64,000 nt of DNA from Saccharothrix ecbatanensis (GTDB lineage Bacteria > Actinomycetota > Actinomycetes > Mycobacteriales > Pseudonocardiaceae): the NCBI RefSeq assembly GCF_014205015.1, contig NZ_JACHMO010000001.1:2046001-2110000 (forward strand), read 5' to 3'. Position numbers and translations under genes: made by a program. This document shows, piece after piece, positions 1-7,390 of the stretch (position 1 is the first letter of the stretch; every line of letters begins with the position of its first letter). A model generated the notes under the pieces. That model had not been told where the DNA came from and made no database searches. It saw only the letters and a program-made list of their open reading frames with translations.

Positions 1-1
1 G

Positions 2-628
2 GCCGCGGTCCGTGCGCGGTTGCTGCACGAGGGCGCGAAGCTGGAGTTGAGCGCACCCGGCGCAGGCGAGCTGGTGGTGGACGTGGTGACGGACGGGCCG
101 ACCCAGCCGATCGACATCGAGAAGTGGCCGGGGGCCGGGATCGACCAGGGCGACGAGGTGGCGGAATGGCTGTCCGGAGCCATCGGCACGCCGGTCCGCT
201 TGATGCGCGAGCCGGCGCGGGCGAGCCGTGCCCGCGGCCCGGCCGACCCGGGCGCGCTGCTGGTCCTCTCGCTGTCCACACTGGACGGTCTGAACGCGCG
301 GATCCTGGAGCGCGGTGCGAATCCCGTTCCGATGGACCGGTTCCGGCCCAACATCGTGATCAGCGGCTGGCCCGAGCCGCACACCGAGGACCGGGTGGAA
401 CGGATGACGATCGGCGGCGCCGAGATCGGCTTCGGTGAGCCCGCCATCCGCTGCGCGGTCACCCTGGTCGACCAGTCGACCGGGATGCGTGTCGGCCCCG
501 AGCCGTTGCGCACGTTGGCCGACTACCGCCGCGTACCCGACGGCACCATCTTCGGCCTCAAAGCGTCCGTGCTTTCCCCGGGCGCCATCGCCGTCGGCGA
601 CAGCGTCACCGTCACCGAATGGCGCTGA
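2..628 (+). CDS. MOSC domain protein (5' end cut by window)
   Basis: The reading frame is open to the left window edge, so the TTG at position 20 is almost certainly internal and the N-terminus is missing. The visible ~208 residues match the C-terminal MOSC domain of molybdenum-cofactor-sulfurase-like proteins of the YcbX/YiiM type. Recognisable parts are the MDRFRPNIVI segment, the IGGAEIGFGEPAIRCAVTLV stretch with the conserved Cys, and a C-terminal beta-rich end (GDSVTVTEW). Family members bind a sulfur-carrying molybdopterin intermediate or act in Moco-dependent N-hydroxylated-substrate reduction; the exact substrate cannot be told here. It is followed by a convergent acetyltransferase gene after 48 bp. 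Confidence 0.75.
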   Translation, partial: AAVRARLLHEGAKLELSAPGAGELVVDVVTDGPTQPIDIEKWPGAGIDQGDEVAEWLSGAIGTPVRLMREPARASRARGPADPGALLVLSLSTLDGLNARILERGANPVPMDRFRPNIVISGWPEPHTEDRVERMTIGGAEIGFGEPAIRCAVTLVDQSTGMRVGPEPLRTLADYRRVPDGTIFGLKASVLSPGAIAVGDSVTVTEWR

Positions 629-676
629 CCCGCGCCCGCGCACGACCTCGCCACGTGAAGACCACGACCTGGAGCA

Positions 677-1555
677 TCACGCGTCCCGGCGTTTGTCCCG
701 GACCTCGGGGAGTGGCCGGAACCCGGCCGACTTGTACGTGGCGACCGCGCCGACGTTGGAGCTCGGGGTGCAGACCAACGCGCTGGACGAGCCCAGCTCC
801 CGCAGTGCGGCCGCCGCGGCGACGGTGATCGCCTTGCCATGGCCGTGGCCGCGATGTTCCCGGTGCACGCCCATCGGTTCGAGCAACCCGGGCTTTCCCG
901 GACCGGCCGACCACACCGTCACAGCCGCGACCGCGTTGCCCCGGTCGTCGTACGCGACGAGACAGCGGGCGTCGTCGTACGGCGAGCCTGCCGCCATCGC
1001 GTGCCAGCGTTCGACCGCGAACGTCGACCCGTCGAACGATTCCCGCTGCACGGCGGCCCGCACGTCCGCCTGCTCCGGCCCGATCACCTCGATCCGCACA
1101 CCCGGGTCCTTCAACGGCTCAGTGAGATCGAGGCGCAGCGGCGTCCACGGCTCGTCGGGATTCCAGCCGTTCTCGGACAGGAGATCGTGGAGCAGAGCGC
1201 CCAGCGGGGCTTCGACGTACACCGTGCCCTCCGGCAACACGCCGCGCTCCGGCTCGGTCACGTCCTTGGCCAGATGTCGCGCCAGCTCCTCGTCCAGCCG
1301 GGCGTCGGGCGCGATCGTCAGCCGCAACAGCGTGGGACCGTCCAGCAGCCCGACGGCGAGAACCCGGCCGTCCCGGCGCCAGGTCCGGACCGCCGCGGCC
1401 GTCGCCTCCGGACCGAACCGCCAGAACCAGCCCAGATCCCCGGGGTGCAGCTGCATCGGCGCCCCGTCGTACTGCCACTCCCGCAGCGCGTCGACGGCCT
1501 CGTCCAGCCCGTCGACTCCTGGTTCGCTCAGCGCAATCGCCATACCCCTGATCAC
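677..1555 (-). CDS. GNAT family N-acetyltransferase
   Basis: A 292-aa protein (GTG at 1555; ATG at 1543 is an equally possible start giving 288 aa). The C-terminal half carries a GNAT fold: the acetyl-CoA binding signature is MGVHREHRGHGHGKAI followed by a helix and the NVGAVATYKSAGFRP motif typical of GNAT beta6-alpha4. The N-terminal ~140 residues look like a degenerate second GNAT domain, as in mycothiol-synthase-like tandem GNATs, but no mycothiol-specific context is present. It would transfer an acetyl group from acetyl-CoA to an unknown amine in the cytoplasm. The gene is monocistronic and convergent with the MOSC gene. Confidence 0.75.
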   Translation of the reverse strand: MIRGMAIALSEPGVDGLDEAVDALREWQYDGAPMQLHPGDLGWFWRFGPEATAAAVRTWRRDGRVLAVGLLDGPTLLRLTIAPDARLDEELARHLAKDVTEPERGVLPEGTVYVEAPLGALLHDLLSENGWNPDEPWTPLRLDLTEPLKDPGVRIEVIGPEQADVRAAVQRESFDGSTFAVERWHAMAAGSPYDDARCLVAYDDRGNAVAAVTVWSAGPGKPGLLEPMGVHREHRGHGHGKAITVAAAAALRELGSSSALVCTPSSNVGAVATYKSAGFRPLPEVRDKRRDA

Positions 1556-1754
1556 ACACCACCGTCCCGACCGTCCGCACCCGGTTTTCGCGCCATGACG
1601 TCCTGGAGTCCGGGACGGTGTCCACCGGATTGGCCATGACTGTCTGACACCACCCGATCGAGTCGCCCGGAGACCCGTTCGGATGTTGTCCGGAGATGCC
1701 GCACGCCACCATCCTTTGTGCCGTCTGCCTCATCCGAACGCATGCGGAGGGTTC

Positions 1755-2315
1755 GTGCCGGTCAACGACCTGCTGAAGGCAAAGATCAACCACGGGTTCG
1801 CCCACCTGGACGTCGACGGGGACGGGCTGCTCACCGAACAGGACCACGTGCTGATGGGCAGGAGGGCCGCCGAATCCCTCGGGCACGCGCCGGACTCGCC
1901 GCAGGAGCAACGCCTCGTCGACGCCTACCTGCGGATCTGGCACGACCTGCACCTGCCGCACATCCCCGGCGGTGGCACGGCCATCTCGCGCGAGCAGTTC
2001 GTCCACTCCACCGGTTCCCTCGCCGACGACCCGCACGCCGCGCAGGCCAGTGTCGGCGCGTTGGCCGAGGCGTTCCTCGCCATCGCCGACAGCGACACCG
2101 ACGGCCGCGTGAGCCCCACCGAGTACTTCGCCTTCCAGCGCGGCCACTTCCCCGGGCTGACCGAAGCCGACGCCGCGGTGGCGTTCGAACACCTCGACGC
2201 GGACGGCGACGGTTACCTCACCGCCGAGGAGTTCACGCGGGCTTGCGTCGAGTTCTGGTCCAGCACCGACCCGGACGCCCCGGGCAACTGGTGGATGGGC
2301 CGACCCGTGGGGTGA
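1755..2315 (+). CDS. EF-hand calcium-binding protein
   Basis: A 186-aa soluble acidic protein. The start chosen is GTG 1755 because GGAGG lies at 1746-1750 just upstream and the family-like sequence begins there; the frame is open further upstream to 1683. Three canonical EF loops are visible: DVDGDGLLTEQD at about residues 19-30, DSDTDGRVSPTE in the middle, and DADGDGYLTAEE near the C-terminus. Each has Asp/Glu at positions 1, 3, 5 and 12. The region between loops 1 and 2 probably holds a degenerate fourth hand, as in calerythrin-type actinomycete proteins. It likely acts as a calcium buffer or sensor in the cytoplasm; no partner gene is adjacent. Confidence 0.85.
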   Translation: MPVNDLLKAKINHGFAHLDVDGDGLLTEQDHVLMGRRAAESLGHAPDSPQEQRLVDAYLRIWHDLHLPHIPGGGTAISREQFVHSTGSLADDPHAAQASVGALAEAFLAIADSDTDGRVSPTEYFAFQRGHFPGLTEADAAVAFEHLDADGDGYLTAEEFTRACVEFWSSTDPDAPGNWWMGRPVG

Positions 2316-2335
2316 ACCGCCCGGCACCACCCGCG

Positions 2336-3349
2336 CTATTTCCGCTTGCCGACCGAGTCGACGATGGTCCGCACCAGTTCGACGTCCGCGGGCCGCAGCG
2401 CGGTGACCGTGTCGGGTGCGTCGTAGGACGCGTTGATCGCCAGGACACGGTCACCCACGTTGATCCGCGCGCTCAGCGTCTTGGCCTCGGTGAAGAGCAA
2501 GCGGGCGCCGTCGCCGAGGTCGGGGTGGGTGATCTTGTCCGGTGCGACGGTCCACCCTCGCACCGGGTTCGGGTCGGTGACCAGGGTGACGTCGAAGCTC
2601 GCCGCGCCGCCGCTGAAGTAGCAGTTCATGCTGTCCTTCTCGGACACGACCGACCGGGCCATCACGAACTCGGCCCCGAGGGCCTTGGTGGCGGCCTTGA
2701 GGTCGATGTCCGCGCACCGGCCGTCCGGCGTCCCGTCGGGGATCGTCACCTTGTCCGGCAGCCGTTCCAGCGCCTTCACGAGGATCAACGCGGCGGCCGA
2801 GCCGTCGGCCTTGGGCATGGCGCCGCCGCTGTCCATGTAGGTGTAGTAGAGGTGTACCCCGCGGTCGCCGGAGATCGTCCTGACTTCGATGTAGTGGGTC
2901 GAGGTGCCGTTCGCCTTGTACGCCACCGCTTCGGCGCGGTCGCCCAGTTTGGGCACCTGCTTGATGTTGCGGAACTTCTTGGCGAACGGTGCGAAGAACC
3001 GCTCGGCGTCGGTGTCCGCCACCGTGCTGATCTGAAGCCCGAGCATTCCGGGCACGTCCTCCGGGAAATAGGTGCAACTGGCGCGGCGACTGCCGTCCGG
3101 CTGCGTCATCGCCGAACGGCCGGTGACGTACATGGCGTTCACGCCGATCGCCTTGGCCAGCTCGGCCGGTTCGGCCAGGCCGCACTCGTCGAACCCGGTC
3201 TTCTGCTCCTTGCCGGTGGAATCCGCGGTCTCCGAACCGGACGGCGACTCGGGGATCGCCGAACCCGTGACGGTCTTGCCGCAGCCCCCGGCCAACAACA
3301 GCACCGAGACCCCCAGCACGGCGCCCAGCTGGTGAATCCACGGCTTCAT
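2336..3349 (-). CDS. DUF3558-type lipoprotein
   Basis: A 337-aa exported lipoprotein. The N-terminus is a typical lipoprotein signal peptide with lipobox LAGGC (Cys about residue 23), followed by a Ser/Thr/Glu-rich spacer. The body has two related halves, each with a conserved Cys pair (DECGLAEPAELAKAIGV...ASCTYF and GRCADIDLKAATKALG...MNCYF), the pattern of DUF3558 proteins common in Pseudonocardiaceae. The ATG at 3349 is preceded by AAGGGG. The function of the family is unknown; location outside the cytoplasmic membrane is a firm inference. It is divergent from the ABC exporter gene and convergent with the EF-hand gene. Confidence 0.8.
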   Translation of the reverse strand: MKPWIHQLGAVLGVSVLLLAGGCGKTVTGSAIPESPSGSETADSTGKEQKTGFDECGLAEPAELAKAIGVNAMYVTGRSAMTQPDGSRRASCTYFPEDVPGMLGLQISTVADTDAERFFAPFAKKFRNIKQVPKLGDRAEAVAYKANGTSTHYIEVRTISGDRGVHLYYTYMDSGGAMPKADGSAAALILVKALERLPDKVTIPDGTPDGRCADIDLKAATKALGAEFVMARSVVSEKDSMNCYFSGGAASFDVTLVTDPNPVRGWTVAPDKITHPDLGDGARLLFTEAKTLSARINVGDRVLAINASYDAPDTVTALRPADVELVRTIVDSVGKRK

Positions 3350-3495
3350 GCATACCCCTTGTCAACGTGAGAATGACGTCAGCGCGAGACCCGCGGCGCC
3401 CCCGTTGCCGATCAGGCTAGGTGTGCCGCGGGTCCGGTGATGTCAGGTGAACGCCCTACAACGCGGCTTCCCGCCGCTCCGGGCGGTGGCGCGGC

Positions 3496-3524
3496 TTGAC
3501 ACTGCTCCTGCCGCTCCGGAGAAT
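3496..3524 (+). promoter_or_regulatory. Probable sigma-70 promoter of the ABC exporter
   Basis: A perfect -35 hexamer TTGACA (3496-3501) is followed after 17 bp by GAGAAT (3519-3524), a weak -10. The putative start site would fall inside the palindrome at 3527-3542, so a repressor bound there would block initiation. Inferred from sequence only. Confidence 0.4.
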
Positions 3525-3526
3525 GG

Positions 3527-3542
3527 TGGAAAGCGCTTTCCA
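3527..3542. promoter_or_regulatory. LacI-family operator palindrome
   Basis: The 16-bp perfect palindrome TGGAAAGCGCTTTCCA has the central CG and AAGCGCTT core typical of LacI/GalR-family operators. It overlaps the predicted start of the transcript for the ABC exporter gene, about 100 bp before that gene's start codon. No LacI-type gene is present in this window, so the cognate regulator is presumably elsewhere on the chromosome. Confidence 0.6.
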
Positions 3543-3644
3543 AGTCGTGACGAAGAGTGTTGACCGACCCGGTCCGGCCCCGCACCCGATGGGCCGCCGG
3601 GCTGGTGTCGTGCCCGATTTCCGGCGATGAAGGGAGCACCCTCG

Positions 3645-5411
3645 GTGGCCTCCTCCGAGACCCCGCGAGGTCGGCACGACCCGGGTGAAGGCGCTTTGCG
3701 CGCCCTGGGCCGCCTGTTCCGCCCTCATCGGCGGCGCTTGGGCGGTGCGCTGGTCGTCTTCGTGGTCAAGCACAGCCCGGTCTGGCTGCTTCCGCTGGTC
3801 ACGGCCACCATCGTCGACACCGTGGTGCTGCGCCTGCCGCTCGCCGGGATGTGGGTCGCCACCGGTGTGATCATGCTGATCCTGGTGGTCAACTACCCGT
3901 TGCACCTGTTCTACGTCCGTCTGTTGCACGGGAGTGTCCGGCGTGCGGGCACCGAGCTGCGGTCGGCGTTGTGCACCCGGTTGCAGGAGCTGTCCATCGG
4001 CTACCACAACCGGACCAGCGCGGGCGTGCTCCAGGCGAAGGTCGTCCGCGACGTGGAGACCGTCGAGCAGATGGTGCAGCAGACGACGGACACCGGGATG
4101 GGCGCGATCACCGTCCTGGTCGGCGGTCTGACGATCGTCGGCGTCCGCGCACCGCAGTTCCTGCCGCTGCTTGTGGTGATCGTGCCGCTGGCGTCCCTGG
4201 TGGTGATGCGCCTGCGGACCAGCCTGCGCGACCACAACGAGGTGTTCCGCCACGACGTGGAGCACCTGGCGGCCCGGGTGAACGAGATGACCCAGCTGAT
4301 CCCCGTCACCCGCGCGCACGGCCTGGAAGGCCACGCCCTGCGGCGGATGGACGACACCCTGCGGAGGGTCCTGTCTTCGGGACTGCGGCTGGACCTGCTC
4401 AACGGCCGGGTGGCCTCGTTGTCGTGGGTGTTCCTCAACATCCTGGGCGTGGTCTTCCTGACCGCCTCCGCCCTGGTCGCCTACCACGGTGTCTGGGGCA
4501 TCACGGCCGGTGACGTGGTCATGCTCAGCGCCTTCCTGACGACCGCCACCACCTCCCTGGCCACCCTGATGGCGTTGGCCCCGGTGATCTCCAAAGGGCT
4601 GGAGTCCGTTCGCTCCGCGAGCGAGGTGCTGCGCACTCCCGCCCTGGAGGACAACGAGGGCAAGGCCGAGGTCACCCGGGTCGGCGGTGCGGTGGACTTC
4701 CAGGCCGTCGGCCACGTCTACGACCAGACCGGCCGGCCGGCGGTGCGCGACTTCACCCTCTCCGTCGCCACCGGCGAGACGATCGCGCTGGTCGGCCCGT
4801 CCGGGGCGGGCAAGTCCACGGTGCTCAACCTGCTGATCGGCTTCATCCGCCCCACGTCCGGTCGGATCATGCTGGACGGCGTCGACATGGCCGGGCTGGA
4901 TCTGCGCACCTACCGGCGGTTCATCTCGGTCGTGCCGCAGGAGCCGATCCTGTTCGACGGCACGGTCCGGGAGAACGTCGCCTTCGGCATGCCCGACGCC
5001 GACGACACCGCGATCAGGGCGGCCCTGCGCGACGCCAACGCCCTGGACTTCGTGGACCACCTGCCCGACGGGCTCGAAACCTCGGTCGCTGATCGGGGCG
5101 CCCACCTGTCCGGAGGCCAACGACAACGCCTGGTCATCGCCCGCGCCCTGCTGCGCGACCCCCGCCTGCTGATCCTCGACGAGGCCACCTCCGCCTTGGA
5201 CACCCAGTCCGAGGCCTTGGTCCAGCAGGCGTTGGCGAGGCTGGTCCGCGGCCGGACCACGTTCGTGGTCGCCCACCGGCTGTCCACCATCCGCGACGCC
5301 GACCGCATCGTCGTCATGCAGGACGGCGCGATCCAGGAGATCGGCCCTCACGACGAACTGCTACGTCGTGACGGGGCCTACGCCCGGCTGCACGCGGGCC
5401 ACGTGGCCTGA
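3645..5411 (+). CDS. ABC exporter, fused permease and ATPase
   Basis: A 588-aa half-transporter. The GTG at 3645 is preferred over ATG 3627 because AGGGAG lies 8-9 nt upstream of it. The N-terminal ~320 residues form a six-helix exporter membrane domain (hydrophobic stretches from VVFVVKHSPVWLLPLVTATIV onward). The C-terminal domain has Walker A GPSGAGKST, Q-loop VVPQEPILFDGTV, signature LSGGQRQR, Walker B LLILDEATSALD and the switch His in VAHRLS. It would work as a homodimer, exporting a lipid, peptide or drug using ATP. The LacI-type operator upstream hints at sugar-linked control. The gene ends into a methyltransferase remnant. Confidence 0.9.
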   Translation: MASSETPRGRHDPGEGALRALGRLFRPHRRRLGGALVVFVVKHSPVWLLPLVTATIVDTVVLRLPLAGMWVATGVIMLILVVNYPLHLFYVRLLHGSVRRAGTELRSALCTRLQELSIGYHNRTSAGVLQAKVVRDVETVEQMVQQTTDTGMGAITVLVGGLTIVGVRAPQFLPLLVVIVPLASLVVMRLRTSLRDHNEVFRHDVEHLAARVNEMTQLIPVTRAHGLEGHALRRMDDTLRRVLSSGLRLDLLNGRVASLSWVFLNILGVVFLTASALVAYHGVWGITAGDVVMLSAFLTTATTSLATLMALAPVISKGLESVRSASEVLRTPALEDNEGKAEVTRVGGAVDFQAVGHVYDQTGRPAVRDFTLSVATGETIALVGPSGAGKSTVLNLLIGFIRPTSGRIMLDGVDMAGLDLRTYRRFISVVPQEPILFDGTVRENVAFGMPDADDTAIRAALRDANALDFVDHLPDGLETSVADRGAHLSGGQRQRLVIARALLRDPRLLILDEATSALDTQSEALVQQALARLVRGRTTFVVAHRLSTIRDADRIVVMQDGAIQEIGPHDELLRRDGAYARLHAGHVA

Positions 5412-5634
5412 CGCCACTGGCAGACGGCCCGCCACCCTGGCCCTCGCCGGGGACGTGGCGGGCCGGCGGATCCTCGACGCCGGTTGCGGAGCGGGCCCCC
5501 TGTTCGCGGCGCTGCGTGACCAGGGCGCAATCGTGAGCGGCATCGACCTGAGTGCCGGGATGGTGGAGCGGGCCCGGCGACGGCACGGCGTCGACCGGCT
5601 GTTCGCCGGGCCCGGACCCCGTGCCGCCGGGTGA
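5412..5634 (+). pseudogene. SAM-dependent methyltransferase remnant
   Basis: Directly after the exporter stop, one frame encodes about 70 residues with an intact class I methyltransferase motif I (RILDAGCGAGPLFAALRD) and post-I region (VSGIDLSAGMVERARRR), then stops at 5634. A working enzyme would need another 130-180 residues with motifs II-III, and no start with a ribosome site lies in frame except an ATG inside the exporter gene at 5368. This is best read as the truncated front half of a methyltransferase gene, once probably co-transcribed with the exporter. The regulator gene on the other strand abuts its end. Confidence 0.6.
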
Positions 5635-6351
5635 TCAGGTGGAGCGCAGCTGGGCGACCCGGACGTCGAGGTTGCGGAAGTGCTCCGCCATCGCCGCCTC
5701 GGCGCGCGCCACGTCGCGCTTGCGCAGCGCGGTGACGATGGCCCGGTGCCGGCGCACCGTCTGCATCGGGTCGGGATCGGTCACCCCGAGCCGGTGGTTG
5801 ACCCGGTGGAAGACGTCCCAGAACGCCCGCAGCAACTGGGTCACCAGCGCGTTGTCCAACGACCGGTACAGCACCTCGTGGAACTCGCAGTCCTCCTCGG
5901 CGAACGTCTCACCGGCCGTGGCCCGCTCGTGCATCCGCCGGGTCACCTCGTCCAGCACCGCGAGGTCGGCCTCCGGGATGGTCGCGGCGACCCGCCGGAT
6001 CAACGCGCCCTCCAGCGCCTCCCGCACCTCCACGATCTCCTCCATCGACCGCAGATCGCGGCCGATGTCGTGCAGCGCGCGGAAGGTCAGCCCGTCTGCG
6101 AGCGGGTCCAGGGACAGGCGGCCGACGTAGGTGCCGTAGCCGTGTCGGATCTCCACGATGTCCAGCGCCTGCAACGCCTTGAGCGCCTCGCGGATCGAGT
6201 TGCGGCTCACACCCAGCGCCTCGACCAGCTCGGTCTCGGTGGGCAACGGGTCGCCCGACTTCAGGCGACGGTTCAGGATCAGGCCGGTGATCTCGTCCCG
6301 GATGGCCCGGTTCATCCTGGTGACCAGCCGCGCGGGCTGCTGCTCCGTCAT
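5635..6351 (-). CDS. GntR/FadR-type regulator of the sialoglycan locus
   Basis: A 238-aa repressor. The ATG at 6351 has GGAGG about 5 nt upstream, which decides the start over the frame's longer version. Residues ~10-75 are a winged helix of the GntR type (LKSGDPLPTETELVEALGVSRNSIREALKALQ...VEIRHGYGTYV). The C-terminal ~150 residues are an all-helical FCD ligand domain whose metal-binding Asp/His residues are visible (ECEFHEVLYRSL with FHE; HRAIVTAL). FadR-subfamily members respond to acidic sugars or organic acids. It is the second gene of an operon after the lyase gene (25 bp gap), and the conserved operator near 7338 and 18133 is its likely target. The role resembles NanR. Confidence 0.8.
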   Translation of the reverse strand: MTEQQPARLVTRMNRAIRDEITGLILNRRLKSGDPLPTETELVEALGVSRNSIREALKALQALDIVEIRHGYGTYVGRLSLDPLADGLTFRALHDIGRDLRSMEEIVEVREALEGALIRRVAATIPEADLAVLDEVTRRMHERATAGETFAEEDCEFHEVLYRSLDNALVTQLLRAFWDVFHRVNHRLGVTDPDPMQTVRRHRAIVTALRKRDVARAEAAMAEHFRNLDVRVAQLRST

Positions 6352-6376
6352 GACGACCTCCAACATCCACGCAACC

Positions 6377-7291
6377 TTAGAGCAGACCGGCCTCGTCGAG
6401 GTGCTGCCGTACGGCCGCCCGCTCCGTGTCGTCCAGCGGGATCATCGGCTGGCTCGTCGTCGCGTTCGCGATTACTCCACGGCATTTCAGACCCTCTTTG
6501 AACGCGCCGATGGCCGACGAGTAGCGCCCCATCCGCGTGCCGCCGACGCGGATCACCTCGAACAGCCGCCGCAGCCGCGACTGCTCGGCTCGCGCGGCGT
6601 CCCAGTCTTCGCGCCGAGCGGCTTCGTAGAGCCGCAGGTAGCCGTGCGGGTCGACGTTGGCGATGCCCGGCACGAGTCCGTGCGCCCCGATGAACAGGCC
6701 GAGGTCGGCGAGCGTCTCCGAACCCGAGTAGCACTGGAACCTGGTCGGGTCGGTGCGTTCCAGCACCGCGCGAAGCCCGTCGAGGTCGCCGCTGGAGTCC
6801 TTCAACGCGGCAAGCGTGCCGTCCTCCGCGAGTTCCACCACCACGTCGGTGGGCAGCTTGGAGCCGACGGAGGCGGGGATGTCGTAGGCGATCAGCGGCA
6901 GGTCCACCGCCGCCCGGATGGCCCGGAAGTGCCCGCCGAACTCCGAGGGGTGGGTGGGCGCGTAGAACGGGGCGGTCGCCACGAGCGCGTCGGCGCCGAA
7001 GGCTTTCACCGCCTTGGCGTGCTCCACCACGCGTGGCGTGGTGGTGTCGATGATCCCGGCGAGCACGGGCACCTGGCCCGCGGCGACGCCCGCGACCACC
7101 TCCAGCGCCCGGTAGCGCACGTCGTCCGGCAGGTAGGCGACCTCACCGGTCGAGCCGGTGACGAACAGGCCGTGCACCCCCGCCTCGATCAGGAACGCGG
7201 TCAGGCGTTCCAGTGAGGGGACGTCGAGCTCCCGTTCCGGGGTGAGCGGGGTGCACACGGGTGGCACGACGCCGCCATCGAGCTGGGTCAA
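6377..7291 (-). CDS. DHDPS/N-acetylneuraminate lyase family aldolase
   Basis: A 304-aa class I aldolase. The start is a TTG at 7291 with AAGGGAGA a few bases upstream; no ATG/GTG fits between the operator and the conserved N-terminus. Family motifs are GSTGE at ~46-50 (pyruvate carboxylate binding), the catalytic Tyr in AYDIP (~136) and the Schiff-base Lys in ALKDSSGD (~164). The family splits pyruvate from sialic acid or related keto-sugars. The surrounding sialidases, importer and FCD regulator argue for N-acetylneuraminate lyase (NanA role) rather than lysine biosynthesis, but the substrate cannot be fixed from motifs alone. No NanE/NanK genes are in the window. Confidence 0.75.
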   Translation of the reverse strand: MTQLDGGVVPPVCTPLTPERELDVPSLERLTAFLIEAGVHGLFVTGSTGEVAYLPDDVRYRALEVVAGVAAGQVPVLAGIIDTTTPRVVEHAKAVKAFGADALVATAPFYAPTHPSEFGGHFRAIRAAVDLPLIAYDIPASVGSKLPTDVVVELAEDGTLAALKDSSGDLDGLRAVLERTDPTRFQCYSGSETLADLGLFIGAHGLVPGIANVDPHGYLRLYEAARREDWDAARAEQSRLRRLFEVIRVGGTRMGRYSSAIGAFKEGLKCRGVIANATTSQPMIPLDDTERAAVRQHLDEAGLL

Positions 7292-7337
7292 GAGATTCTC
7301 CCTTGCGGACCGGAATCGGTGGGAACTACGGTCGACT

Positions 7338-7357
7338 GACATCCTACGTCCTATGTC
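7338..7357. promoter_or_regulatory. Operator A, between lyase and GH42 genes
   Basis: The inverted repeat GACAT-N10-ATGTC sits in the 99-bp gap between the divergent lyase and beta-galactosidase genes. It matches a second site at 18133-18152 at 17 of 20 positions (consensus GACATNNNACGTCCTATGNC). Such sharing across 10.8 kb strongly suggests one regulator for both promoters, most likely the FCD-type GntR protein encoded in the lyase operon. Confidence 0.7.
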
Positions 7358-7390
7358 CACTCCCTTGAACCCGTGAAAGGCACGATCACC

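Noticed and set aside
5368..5634. Intact small methyltransferase gene starting at ATG 5368
   Set aside because: The start lies inside the exporter gene without a ribosome site, and the frame ends before motifs II and III; it is better explained as a remnant.
6377..7291. Lysine-pathway dihydrodipicolinate synthase (dapA)
   Set aside because: It carries the family motifs but shares an operon with an FCD regulator and a divergent galactosidase in a sialidase locus; no lysine genes are near.
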